DNA from: Victivallales bacterium
Lineage (GTDB): Bacteria; Verrucomicrobiota; Lentisphaeria; Oligosphaerales; Oligosphaeraceae
Direction of reading: 5' to 3'
Assembly (NCBI GenBank): GCA_017417585.1
Contig: JAFPYX010000062.1
Span: 1-48,407 of the forward strand
Length of the DNA stretch: 48,407 nucleotides
Shown here: positions 15,920-24,142 of the stretch, in pieces
Position numbering within the stretch: the first letter of the stretch is position 1
Layout of the letters: every line of letters starts with the position of its first letter
Notes under the pieces: generated by a model
Database searches by the model: none
Seen by the model: only the letters and a program-made list of their open reading frames with translations
What the model was told of the DNA's origin: nothing
Translations under genes and position numbers: made by a program

Positions 15920-17244
15920 AAAACGAGAACGAATCTCTGTTTGATTCCTTGACGCATCTGGCGCCTTTCACCCTGCGTGCCAGAGTCGTCTCCACAGGAA
16001 GGGAAAAACTCCTCCAGCACCGCAACCAGCTTGCCTTTCTGGTAGTCACTGAGGACATATCGGAGAACTCCCGACGTGAAATCCTACGGGATTTCCCCTG
16101 CCCCATCTACCAGGCGCTGACCGCCGAACAGGTCGATGCGCTCTTCCATTTCCACAACACCAAGCTGCTCGGCTTCGCCCGCAACGCCCTCTCCTCCCAA
16201 ATTCAGCAGCTGCTCAAGGGACGGCGTCTCGTGGCGCCCTCAGTAGAAGAGGTCACGATGCCTGAAAACCCGAAGGTCGTGGTGTTGGGCGCATCTGGCG
16301 TCGGACGCCATCATGCCAACTGGTGGGAACGCGCAGGAGCGCAGGTCGTGGGCTTCCTGGGTTCCAGCGCGGAAAGTGTCGCACGAACTGAAACATCTCT
16401 GGCAACCCTGCTGGGGCATCCCGTGAAGGGCCATGACAACCTGGAACGCCTCCTGCAGCATGCCGCGCCGGACATTGTGGACGTCTGTCTGCCGCCTGCC
16501 CTGCATTTCCGCACTGCGCGCGCCGCCCTGCTGGCGGGATGCCACGTGCTCTGCGAGAAGCCCTTCCTCTACGACGCCACCCTCCCCCCGGCGGTCCTCC
16601 ATCGCCAATGCGACGAACTGATTGAACTGGCAAACGCCCGCAACCGTCTTCTGGGGATGTGCTCGCAGTATTTTGAGGTCATTCGGCAATGCCTAGCCTT
16701 GAGCGGTCTGGGTGACCAACCCGTCACACGGCTGGAAGCAACCTTGCTCACGCCGATTCGCAACCATGCGCCGGGGGCGCTCTCCAGCTGGCTGGACTTG
16801 GGGGCGCACCTGCTGGCAGCCGTCCAGGGAGTCGCCTTGACTCGACATCTCCGCCCGGATACCATCCAGCTGGAGTTTCCCGCCTCCAACCAAGTCACGG
16901 CGCGATTCGATTGCACCGACCGGTCGGACAATCCGTCGCCCCCGCCGCCATTGGAATGCCGCCTCACTGTCGGACATCTTCCTGCCAACACCCAGTCTCC
17001 CAACCAACGGATCTTCCGGCTAAACGAGACCGTCTTCGCGGCTCACAACGCCCAGGACGACGACGGGCTGTTCGCTCTCGAACTCCAGGATCTTGTCCAT
17101 GCGAAGTCGCATCACATCCCCGACCCGATGCGGACGCTCATCGACGCTTTTTCGCATGGCCGCGCACTTCTTCCTGGCCGATTCGCCGCCCAGAATCTTT
17201 CCTGGCTGATGAAAATCGCCCAGGGGATCGCGTCTAAAACATAG
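15916..17244 (+). CDS. Fusion of an L7Ae/YlxQ-like RNA-binding domain with a Gfo/Idh/MocA oxidoreductase
   Basis: 442 residues in one open frame. Residues about 10-102 resemble the YlxQ/L7Ae ribosomal-protein fold: a start like RARVVSTGRE, then AFLVVTEDISENSRR (40-54), CPIYQ and LLGFARNALSSQI, each in the expected order. From residue 115 the protein is a Gfo/Idh/MocA oxidoreductase: dinucleotide loop VVVLGASGVGRHH and the CEKP signature near 216. The junction has an internal ATG at 16258 with AAGAGG 5 bases before it, so the oxidoreductase may also be made alone. The C-terminal half is less typical of the family. The N-terminal assignment is by pattern only. An RNA-binding enzyme would be unusual; a domain join without joint function is also possible. 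Confidence 0.8.
   Translation: MKNENESLFDSLTHLAPFTLRARVVSTGREKLLQHRNQLAFLVVTEDISENSRREILRDFPCPIYQALTAEQVDALFHFHNTKLLGFARNALSSQIQQLLKGRRLVAPSVEEVTMPENPKVVVLGASGVGRHHANWWERAGAQVVGFLGSSAESVARTETSLATLLGHPVKGHDNLERLLQHAAPDIVDVCLPPALHFRTARAALLAGCHVLCEKPFLYDATLPPAVLHRQCDELIELANARNRLLGMCSQYFEVIRQCLALSGLGDQPVTRLEATLLTPIRNHAPGALSSWLDLGAHLLAAVQGVALTRHLRPDTIQLEFPASNQVTARFDCTDRSDNPSPPPPLECRLTVGHLPANTQSPNQRIFRLNETVFAAHNAQDDDGLFALELQDLVHAKSHHIPDPMRTLIDAFSHGRALLPGRFAAQNLSWLMKIAQGIASKT
16247..16260 (+). promoter_or_regulatory. Possible internal ribosome-binding site and start inside the fusion gene
   Basis: AAGAGG at 16247-16252 lies 5 bases before an in-frame ATG at 16258-16260, exactly at the boundary between the L7Ae-like and oxidoreductase parts. 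In a genome where many genes lack a recognisable Shine-Dalgarno, this is a notable site. It may yield a separate 328-residue oxidoreductase. Confidence 0.45.
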
Positions 17245-17360
17245 TTTTTCTCTGCAACGTTGGAAACCGGTCTCGAAAACAAGTATTATACTGTAGAGAA
17301 CGAACCGATTCACACGGAACCACCTTCACGCGCAAAACACCGTCAACCCAGGAGGTCATC

Positions 17361-18002
17361 ATGCGTAACATCATCCTTGGCGCCTTCACCATCCTCGGCC
17401 TTCTCACAGCCGGATGCGTCTATGAGACCCCTTACAGCCCTGATTACACTCCATACACCCCTGACTACGGCGCTGACGTCATTTATACCAACAGCTCCTA
17501 CCACGTAGAGAACTACAACTACCACACGTCCCCTCTCTATCCCCCGCCACCAAACCCGAATCCTGGACATCACCACGACTACCATGATCACCACGGTCAT
17601 GGTCCGGCAATGCCGCCGACCAAAGGGCACGGAAAACCCTCGCCTAAGCCAAACCAGCCTCAACCGAAGCCGCCCAAGCCGCCCAAACCCGCGCAGGTTC
17701 AACCGCCCAAGCCGAGCCAGACGCAGCCTCCCAAGCCGCCAAAACCCGCGCAGGTTCAACTGCCAAAGCCGAGCCAGACACAGCCGCAGCCTCCTAAGCC
17801 ACCAAAGCCACACCAGACGCAGCCGCCCAAGCCGCCAAAGCCGAGCCAGACTCAGCCGCCAAAGCCCGCGCAGGTTCAGCCGGGCAAGCCACACCAGACT
17901 CATACTCACACTCCCGGTCATGGCAATTCTTCGAAGCCATCCAATTCACCTACTCCTTCCGGTCATGTCAATTCTCCGAAGTCTGGAAATTCCCGCCGGT
18001 AA
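17361..18002 (+). CDS. Proline-rich repeat lipoprotein
   Basis: 213 residues. A lipoprotein signal peptide with lipobox LTAGC (lipidated C19) is followed by a Tyr/Pro-rich region and a His-rich patch (HHHDYHDHHGHGP, about 70-82). About 90 residues of short Pro/Lys/Gln repeats follow (units like PPKPPKPAQVQ and PKPSQTQ, 95-180), then a Ser/Asn/Gly tail. It is probably an extended, disordered cell-envelope protein; the His patch could bind metal. It has a very strong ribosome-binding site (GGAGGT, 4 bases before the ATG), a rarity here, suggesting abundant expression. No family recognised. A possible -10 TATACT lies at 17287-17292. Confidence 0.85.
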   Translation: MRNIILGAFTILGLLTAGCVYETPYSPDYTPYTPDYGADVIYTNSSYHVENYNYHTSPLYPPPPNPNPGHHHDYHDHHGHGPAMPPTKGHGKPSPKPNQPQPKPPKPPKPAQVQPPKPSQTQPPKPPKPAQVQLPKPSQTQPQPPKPPKPHQTQPPKPPKPSQTQPPKPAQVQPGKPHQTHTHTPGHGNSSKPSNSPTPSGHVNSPKSGNSRR

Positions 18003-18072
18003 GTTGCATCCCCAGATGAAGCATTGGCACAACAATGCAATCGTTTGGACAACTTGAAAATGTGCAGCGTGT

Positions 18073-18110
18073 CGCCCCGTGCTACTACGGGGCGATTTTC
18101 GTTCTTTTTC
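18073..18110 (+). terminator. Intrinsic terminator after the proline-rich lipoprotein
   Basis: A perfect 8-bp GC-rich stem (18073-18080 with 18087-18094), a 6-base loop and a T-rich tract with two T-runs (18096-18099 and 18104-18108). It separates the lipoprotein from the efflux operon beginning at 18218. Confidence 0.82.
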
Positions 18111-18217
18111 ATCATCCGGCACAATAACTTTCAATTCCTGACGTTTTGCGGATGTATTTTCGGAAATGCCCGCTGTTCTTGGCATTTTATATCGTATCCC
18201 TTTCCATTTAACCGCCC

Positions 18218-19579
18218 ATGATTCATCTTAAACGAAACCTCCTGCCTCTCGCCTGTGGACTTTGCCTGATGATGGTGGGATGTGCCACCGTAAAGGATGC
18301 ACGCAAAATCCAGCAGGATCCGTCCCTGCAATTGCCCGGCGAATATACCATGACTGCCGAGGAGGCCGGCCTGCGCACGGATCAACCGATGAGTCTCTCC
18401 GAGCTGGAGGCCATTGCCCTGAAATGCAACCCGAAGGTCCTCCAGGCCAGCCTTGCCATCAACCAGGCCCAATACGCCCTGGAGGACACAAAGGCGCAGT
18501 ATCTGCCATCTGCCTCGCTGTCCGCAGGGCACAACCGTTCCACCGCCAACCGCGACCGTCATCATGGAACGACACACAATACCGGATCCTACAGCGGAAG
18601 CCTCGGACTCAATCTGACCCTATTTGACTTCGGAAGGAAGAATGCCGCCATCATCCAGGCGGAGAAGAACCTCCTGGCCGCCGCCCAAGATTACATCGCC
18701 GCGCGAAATGCCGTCGTTTACAATGTCCGGAGGGCATTCTTTGAATTGAAGCGCAGCATCGGACTGCACGACGTTGCCGTGGATGCCGTCCAGCAATATC
18801 TTGACCACCTGGAGCAAGTCAGGCTGAAACGGGAAATCGGGACGTTGATGGACTATGATGTCATCAAGGCCGAGGTCGACTACCAGAATGCGCAGCTGAA
18901 GGAAATCACCACCGCGAATGACATCGCGACCGGCTGGGCCGACCTCAATCAAGCCCTCGGACTGGCGGAATACCCAACTTACACACTTGGAGACGCCGAC
19001 GTCAAGGAGTACTCCCAGAATGCAGACGAGCTGATGGAGCTGGCACGGGAACAGGAACCCACACTGATTGCCATGCGCTACGACATCGAGGCGGCAAGTG
19101 CGCGAATCGATGAAAACATCGCCGCCCTCTACCCGTCATTGTCGCTCTCCTTCTCGGGCAGCGTCTCCGGCGTGAACCCCGGACTGCCCTGGCTGTGGAA
19201 CCTGAGCGGAGGTCTCTCGCTCTCCGAAACCCTGTTCAATGGCGGACGGAACTTGCGTGCGATCCGCTCCGCGGTGGATTCGTTCCGTCTTGCCCGCAGT
19301 CGTTACGCCGCCCAGGAACAGACGGTTTACCGCAATCTCATCGTCGCTGTGCTGACCATGAACCGGGCCAGGCAGTCCCTGGAAGTCGCGCGGTTGACGG
19401 AGGAAAGCGCCAAACAGAATCTCGACATCGTCAACGAGAAATACAAGCACGGAAAGGCCACGGCGGTAGACCGCACGGACGCGCAGGTGTCCTACTCCTC
19501 CGCCAAGGCAAACGCCGTGACCGCGCATTTCGACTACCTGGAGGCACAGACCGCCGTCTCCTACCTCATAGGTGAGTAA
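18218..19579 (+). CDS. TolC-family outer-membrane efflux lipoprotein
   Basis: 453 residues. The signal peptide ends in a lipobox-like LMMVGC (C22), as in OprM/NodT-type members. The rest shows the duplicated long-helix/strand layout of TolC proteins: Ser/Gly-rich strands (such as ASLSAGHNRST and YSGSLGLNLTLFDFGRK) between long helices, and a second copy with SLSETLFNGGRN. It forms the trimeric outer-membrane exit duct for the transporter encoded by the next three genes. It is separated from the adaptor by a 44-bp AT-rich gap and heads a four-gene operon. Confidence 0.92.
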   Translation: MIHLKRNLLPLACGLCLMMVGCATVKDARKIQQDPSLQLPGEYTMTAEEAGLRTDQPMSLSELEAIALKCNPKVLQASLAINQAQYALEDTKAQYLPSASLSAGHNRSTANRDRHHGTTHNTGSYSGSLGLNLTLFDFGRKNAAIIQAEKNLLAAAQDYIAARNAVVYNVRRAFFELKRSIGLHDVAVDAVQQYLDHLEQVRLKREIGTLMDYDVIKAEVDYQNAQLKEITTANDIATGWADLNQALGLAEYPTYTLGDADVKEYSQNADELMELAREQEPTLIAMRYDIEAASARIDENIAALYPSLSLSFSGSVSGVNPGLPWLWNLSGGLSLSETLFNGGRNLRAIRSAVDSFRLARSRYAAQEQTVYRNLIVAVLTMNRARQSLEVARLTEESAKQNLDIVNEKYKHGKATAVDRTDAQVSYSSAKANAVTAHFDYLEAQTAVSYLIGE

Positions 19580-19623
19580 GCACTTTTTAAAATAGAACTT
19601 AATTTTTTAATAATAAATTACTT

Positions 19624-20967
19624 ATGAAGAAATTCATTTGGGTCTTCATTGGTCTGGTTGTAATTGCAGGCGGCATCTTCTTCTGGAGGAAACGCCATGT
19701 GGTGAAGGAAGATACGGTGTTTTACCGGTTCCAGGAAATCCAGCGCGGCAGCGTGACGGAGGAGGTCACGGCGACCGGAACGGTGGATCCCATCCAGAAA
19801 GTCTCCGTTACCACGCAGGTCACCGGCGAGGTCATTGAACTATATGCGGACTACAACTCCCGCGTGACGGAAGGCCAGGTCATCGCGCTGATCGACCCGG
19901 ACACCTACGAATCCGCGCTGGCCTCCCAGCGCGCCTCCTTGGCCTCCCAGCACGCGCAGCTCAAGTCCGCAGAAGCCACGCTGGAACGCACTACCGCGCA
20001 GCTGAACTACGCCCAGAAGGAACTCACCCGCCAGAAGAAGCTGGCCGAACGCGGGATGACCACCGAGGCGGAACTGGACTCCGCGCAGGCGACCGTCGAT
20101 GAACTGACCGCAACCCACAAGCAGAACGAGGCCGCCATCGAGCAGGCCAAGGCTTCCATCGAGCAGGCCAAGGCCGCCGTCAAGAACGCCGAGACCAACT
20201 TGAGCTATTGCACCATCCATTCTCCGGTCACCGGCGTGGTCATCGACCGCTCGGTTGACAAGGGACAGACGGTTGTCTCCTCCATGAACGCCACCCCCCT
20301 CTTCACCATCGCCACCGATCTCTCCGTGGTCCAGGTGGAAGCCGCCATTCCCGAAGCCGACATCGGCGGCATCCGCGTCGGCCAGCCGGTGAATTTCACC
20401 GTGGACGCCTATCGGACGAAGTTCAAGGGCAAGGTGACGCAAATCCGCCTCTCCTCGACCACGACTTCCAATGTCGTGACCTACCCCGTCATCGTGGAGG
20501 CCGAGAACCCCGGCGAGAAACTCTTCCCCGGCATGACCGCCAATCTCTCCATCATCACCCAGGATGCCTCGGACACGGTCGTGGTCCCCAACGCAGCCAC
20601 ACGCTTCAATCCGCCGAACCAGGCCGCCGCCGCGCCAGCGCCGGGCGGCTTCCCCCCGAATGGCGCCCCGAACGCAGGAGGAGCCGCGTTTGACGCGCCG
20701 GCGCACTTTGACGAGGAAGCCGGTTCGGCAACCATCTGGATTGCGGATTCCGAAACGAAAATCCACCCGGTCACCGTCCGTACCGGCATCACCGACGGCG
20801 TGAACACGGTCATTCTGGACGGCGAGGAACTCATCGGCAAGCGCGTCGTCATCGGCAAGCAGTCCGCAGCCCAGGCCGCAAGTGGCGGCGACCAGCCCAA
20901 GAACCCCTTCATGCCCACGCCGCCCGGCCGAGGCGGCAACCGCAGCGGCGGTCCGCCCAGAATGTAG
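19624..20967 (+). CDS. MacA/HlyD-type periplasmic adaptor
   Basis: 447 residues. An N-terminal membrane anchor (about 4-20) is followed by a lipoyl/barrel half (EEVTATGTVDPIQKVSV), a long helical hairpin (about 95-195, rich in Ala/Gln/Glu, with near-identical repeats of EQAKASIEQAKAA), a second lipoyl half (SPVTGVVIDRSVDKGQTV) and a beta-barrel domain. The C-terminal part has a Pro/Gly/Ala-rich insertion (about 325-365) not usual in MacA, and ends in a Pro/Gly/Arg-rich tail. It links the MacB-like transporter to the TolC-family duct. Confidence 0.92.
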   Translation: MKKFIWVFIGLVVIAGGIFFWRKRHVVKEDTVFYRFQEIQRGSVTEEVTATGTVDPIQKVSVTTQVTGEVIELYADYNSRVTEGQVIALIDPDTYESALASQRASLASQHAQLKSAEATLERTTAQLNYAQKELTRQKKLAERGMTTEAELDSAQATVDELTATHKQNEAAIEQAKASIEQAKAAVKNAETNLSYCTIHSPVTGVVIDRSVDKGQTVVSSMNATPLFTIATDLSVVQVEAAIPEADIGGIRVGQPVNFTVDAYRTKFKGKVTQIRLSSTTTSNVVTYPVIVEAENPGEKLFPGMTANLSIITQDASDTVVVPNAATRFNPPNQAAAAPAPGGFPPNGAPNAGGAAFDAPAHFDEEAGSATIWIADSETKIHPVTVRTGITDGVNTVILDGEELIGKRVVIGKQSAAQAASGGDQPKNPFMPTPPGRGGNRSGGPPRM

Positions 20968-20971
20968 GCTT

Positions 20972-21001
20972 TAGAACCTCTAGCCCTTCTAGAACCTCTA
21001 G
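20972..21001. repeat. 12-base word TAGAACCTCTAG repeated in a spacer
   Basis: The word TAGAACCTCTAG occurs at 20972-20983 and 20990-21001, 18 bases apart, just before the MacB-type ATPase gene. The same word occurs at 38986-38997, where its first three bases are a stop codon. It belongs with the other simple-repeat spacers in this window. Confidence 0.75.
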
Positions 21002-21017
21002 CAAGCTTTTACCCCCT

Positions 21018-21707
21018 ATGTTAATCGAAATCAAAGACATGTACAAGACCTACTCGATGGGCGACACCAAGGTGAATGCCTTGGACGGCGTGTCGCTGTC
21101 CATCGACTATGGTGAATTCGTGGCAATCATGGGGCATTCGGGTTCGGGCAAAAGCACGATGCTGAACATCCTTGGCGCCTTGGACCAGCCCACCTCCGGC
21201 TCCTACAAGCTGGACGGGCGAGAAGTCTCCACGATGACCAAGAACGAGCTGGCGCGTTTCCGAAACCGCAAACTGGGCTTTGTCTTTCAGAATTTCAACC
21301 TGCTGCCACGAACCACCGCCATCGAGAATGTCGAGCTGCCCTCCTTCTATGGCGGAGTGAAAATTTCCGCCGAGGCGCGCCGCAAACGCGCCATCGAACT
21401 GCTCGAACTGGTCGGGCTGGGAAAACGGCTCTACCACACGCCAGCGCAGCTCTCCGGCGGACAGCAGCAGCGCGTCGCCATCGCACGTGCCCTCATGAAC
21501 GACCCGCCTGTCATCCTCGCCGACGAACCCACCGGCAACCTCGACTCCAAGGCCACGGTCGAAATCGTGACCTTCCTGCAGGAACTCAACGCCAAGGGCA
21601 TCACCATCATCATGGTCACCCACGAACCCGATGTCGCCGCCTATGCCAAACGCCAGATTGTCATGAAGGACGGCAAGGTGGATAAAATGATTAATAATCC
21701 TTCATAA
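21018..21707 (+). CDS. MacB/LolD-type ABC ATPase
   Basis: 229 residues, the length of free-standing ATPases of the MacB/FtsE/LolD family. Walker [10 protein letters not shown] is at 39-47, followed by [11 protein letters not shown] (Q-loop), the signature LSGGQQQR near 145 and Walker [14 protein letters not shown]. In E. coli MacB the ATPase and permease are one chain; here they are separate. It powers the permease encoded next, using ATP to drive the mechanotransmission that pushes substrate through the adaptor and outer-membrane duct. The last codons are AT-rich and lead into a palindrome spanning the next start codon. Confidence 0.94.
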   Translation: MLIEIKDMYKTYSMGDTKVNALDGVSLSIDYGEFVAIMGHSGSGKSTMLNILGALDQPTSGSYKLDGREVSTMTKNELARFRNRKLGFVFQNFNLLPRTTAIENVELPSFYGGVKISAEARRKRAIELLELVGLGKRLYHTPAQLSGGQQQRVAIARALMNDPPVILADEPTGNLDSKATVEIVTFLQELNAKGITIIMVTHEPDVAAYAKRQIVMKDGKVDKMINNPS

Positions 21708-21722
21708 TAATATTATTATGAA
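21701..21722 (+). promoter_or_regulatory. 22-base perfect palindrome covering a stop and the next start codon
   Basis: Positions 21701-21722 are a perfect AT-rich palindrome. Its left half contains the stop codon of the ATPase gene (21705-21707) and its right half the ATG of the permease gene (21718-21720). In mRNA it could fold so as to hide the permease start, which ribosomes finishing the ATPase gene would open. This would be a form of translational coupling. Confidence 0.5.
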
Positions 21723-22944
21723 TTTACTAATGATTTTCCGAGTCGCCTTGCGCGCCATCTGGCGCAACAAGGTCCGCAGCCTGCTCACCGCGCTGGGCAT
21801 CATCGTCGGCATCGCGGCGGTCATCGCCGTGATCGCCATCGGCAATGGCGCCAGCGAACAGATGAAGAGTTCCATCAACTCGATGGGCAACAACCTGGTC
21901 ATGATCTTCCCGGGTGCCATGCGCTCCGGCGGCATGTCGATGGGCGCGGGTGCCTCCAACACTCTCACCGCCGAGGATGGCGAGCAACTGGAGAAAGACT
22001 ACCCTGAACTGGTCGCCGCCCAGACGCCGATGGTGCGCGCCTCCGCGCAGGTCATCTACGGCGAGAACAACTGGTCCACGCAGGTCTCCGGCGTAGGCAC
22101 CGGCTTCATCGCCGTACGTGGCTGGAATGTCGGTTCAGGAACCTTCTTTACCGAGGAGGACGTCCATGCCGGCAAACGCGTCGTGATTCTTGGACAGACC
22201 GTGGTGGACAACCTTTTCCCCGGCATCGACCCCATCGGCAAGACCATGCGCGTCAAGAACATGTCCTTCAAGGTCATCGGCGTGATGGAGAAGAAGGGTT
22301 CCAATTCGATGGGACAGGACCAGGACGACATTCTGATCATGCCCTACACCACCGTCCGCCGAACCCTTCAGAATTCCGTCTTCAACAATGTCAACCAGCT
22401 TTTGGTCTCCCTGCACGACATGGGCGACCTGGAGGAGGCCAAGACCGAGTTCACCGCGATGCTGCGCCAGCGCCACCGCCTCAAGGCCGGCAAGGAGGAT
22501 GACTTCTCCATCCGTGACATGACGGAAATCACCGAGATGGTCACTTCCATCTCCTCCACCATCACCGTTCTGCTTGGTGCCGTGGCCTCCATCTCGCTGA
22601 TTGTCGGCGGCATCGGCATCATGAACATCATGCTGGTCTCGGTCACCGAGCGCACCAAGGAAATCGGCCTGCGCATGGCCATCGGCGCACGACCGATTGA
22701 CATCTTGATGCAGTTCCTCCTGGAGGCGATGACACTTGCCTGCGTTGGAGGACTCCTGGGCACCATCTTGGGCATCGTCGGCGCAAAGATGGTAGGCAAC
22801 ATCCAGAACTGGCCGATTCTCATCACCGAGAGCTCCGTCGCGGTCTCCTTCGCCTTCTCCGCCGTCGTCGGCGTCTTCTTCGGCTTCTATCCCGCCTACC
22901 GCGCCTCCAACCTAAACCCCATCGACTGCCTGAGGTACGAGTGA
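21718..22944 (+). CDS. MacB-type ABC permease
   Basis: 408 residues. One membrane helix near the N-terminus (about 15-45, VRSLLTALGIIVGIAAVIAV), a large periplasmic MacB core domain (about 50-270), then three C-terminal helices in an FtsX domain. The conserved SLIVGGIGIMNIMLVSVTER stretch opens the FtsX domain, ending with the typical YPAYRASNLNPIDCLRYE. It completes a MacB-MacA-TolC tripartite system. Likely cargo are antibiotics, toxins, siderophores or lipopeptides; the specific substrate is not readable. Confidence 0.95.
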   Translation: MNLLMIFRVALRAIWRNKVRSLLTALGIIVGIAAVIAVIAIGNGASEQMKSSINSMGNNLVMIFPGAMRSGGMSMGAGASNTLTAEDGEQLEKDYPELVAAQTPMVRASAQVIYGENNWSTQVSGVGTGFIAVRGWNVGSGTFFTEEDVHAGKRVVILGQTVVDNLFPGIDPIGKTMRVKNMSFKVIGVMEKKGSNSMGQDQDDILIMPYTTVRRTLQNSVFNNVNQLLVSLHDMGDLEEAKTEFTAMLRQRHRLKAGKEDDFSIRDMTEITEMVTSISSTITVLLGAVASISLIVGGIGIMNIMLVSVTERTKEIGLRMAIGARPIDILMQFLLEAMTLACVGGLLGTILGIVGAKMVGNIQNWPILITESSVAVSFAFSAVVGVFFGFYPAYRASNLNPIDCLRYE

Positions 22945-22964
22945 TTTGGGGCGCTCAGACGCCG

Positions 22965-23097
22965 GACGTCAGACGACGGACGACAAGGCGGGACGTCAGA
23001 CGTCAGACGACGGACGTCAAGGCGGGACGACAGACGACAGACGACAGACCTTAAAAGACTTTCCCAATTACGCATTACGCATTACGCATTACGAATT
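22965..23097. repeat. Two heptamer tandem arrays ending at a start codon
   Basis: GACGTCA/GACGACG/GACGACA heptamers run from 22965 to 23046, in blocks separated by a short AGGCGG word. After 23 bases comes ACGCATT at 23070, 23077 and 23084, then ACGAATT at 23091-23097. The ATG of the next gene (23098) follows with no gap. The heptamers occupy the position of the ribosome-binding site. Confidence 0.88.
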
Positions 23098-23835
23098 ATG
23101 CCAGACTACCGCGTTCGCATTTCCGCCAAGCTCCCGATGACCGCCGACATCCTGCTCGTGCGCGTCGAGGCCATCGAACCCGCCACCTTCGAGGTCGTCC
23201 CAGGTGCCTGGATGCAATGGCGCATCCCCGGGCCAGAGAACACCATCTTGCGCAGGTGCTTCTCCATCGCCTGTGATGCACAGGTCCCTGGAATGCTGGA
23301 GTTCATCATCCGTAAGACGCCCGCCGGGCTCGGCACCAAGTGGCTCTTCGAGCAAGCGCAGGTCGGCGACGAACTGGTTCTGGCTGGCCCAAACGGGAAA
23401 TTCCGTCTGCAAGACTCCGGACGCGGCGCGGTCCTCATCGGCGGCGGCAGCGGACTCTCCGCCCTGCGAAGCATCCTCCAGGAGATGCGGGACAAGCAGG
23501 TCGCCAAGCCCTCCACGACCCTCTTTTTTGGTGCAGTAAATAAATCACAACTATATTTACAAGAAGAGCTTAACGAATTTACCAAAACAATTCCTGGCTT
23601 CCGTTTCGTGCCCGCCCTCTCCGCACCACAGCCTGACGACAATTGGACCGGCGAGACGGGCCTCATCACCGAAGTCCTCGACCGTCATCTCGCCGCAATG
23701 TCCGACGCCGCCGAATTGGAGGCATACCTCTGCGGCTCCCCCGGAATGCTCGACGCTTGCCAGACCGTCCTCGCCAAGCACGGCATCCCCGCCGACCGAA
23801 TCTATTTCGACAAATTCATCTCCCCCAAGCAATAA
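23098..23835 (+). CDS. Ferredoxin-reductase-type flavoprotein (FAD/NAD(P)H oxidoreductase)
   Basis: 245 residues. An FAD-binding barrel carries RCFS at 53-56 (the RxYS/T position) and GLGT at 77-80. An NAD(P)-binding fold has LIGGGSGLSALRSI (113-126), YLCGSPGMLDA near 218 and a C-terminal YFDKF. This is the ferredoxin-NADP reductase family layout without an iron-sulphur domain. Close types are the reductase parts of NqrF, of oxygenases or of dihydroorotate dehydrogenase; the PyrK [2Fe-2S] cysteines are absent. It passes electrons between a pyridine nucleotide and an unknown partner. Codons for about residues 142-166 are strikingly AT-rich compared with the rest of the gene. Confidence 0.87.
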   Translation: MPDYRVRISAKLPMTADILLVRVEAIEPATFEVVPGAWMQWRIPGPENTILRRCFSIACDAQVPGMLEFIIRKTPAGLGTKWLFEQAQVGDELVLAGPNGKFRLQDSGRGAVLIGGGSGLSALRSILQEMRDKQVAKPSTTLFFGAVNKSQLYLQEELNEFTKTIPGFRFVPALSAPQPDDNWTGETGLITEVLDRHLAAMSDAAELEAYLCGSPGMLDACQTVLAKHGIPADRIYFDKFISPKQ

Positions 23836-23856
23836 TATCGGGAGGGACGCGCTTCC

Positions 23857-24052
23857 TGCGTTGTCGGGATGGACGCGTTCCAGCGCGACCTGCAAAGGAA
23901 TACATTAACAAAACAACGAAGGGCGTGGGAGGGACGCGCGCCTGCGCGCCCTGCAAGGGAAAACAATTATCATACCAACGAAGGGCGTGGGAGGGACGCG
24001 CGCCCGCGCGCCCTGCAAGGGAATACAATCAACAAACCAACGAAGGGCGAAG
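23857..24052. repeat. 62-bp tandem repeats with GC-rich palindromic core
   Basis: Units begin at 23919, 23981 and (truncated) 24043 with AAGGGCG, exactly 62 bp apart. A more degenerate unit precedes them from about 23857. Each unit holds a palindrome-like core (GGGAGGGACGCGCGC then GCGCGCCCTGC) and an AT-rich arm ending in CCAACG. The rest of the 23836-24142 spacer shows no gene. The repeats lie at the 3' end of the giant minus-strand gene and could act in transcript termination or stability. Confidence 0.85.
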
Positions 24053-24142
24053 GATTCGTTTTTTCTCCTCAACAGGAAGGGCGTGCAGGCTTGTCCACCG
24101 AAGCCCCCAGGGCGAAGGTGAACGCACGGCCCTCCCGTATCG

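Noticed and set aside
15916..16260. The L7Ae-like part of the fusion as a separate gene with a missed stop codon
   Set aside because: The frame is continuous through the junction with no stop, so the sequence as given encodes one chain; a sequencing error cannot be excluded but is not shown.
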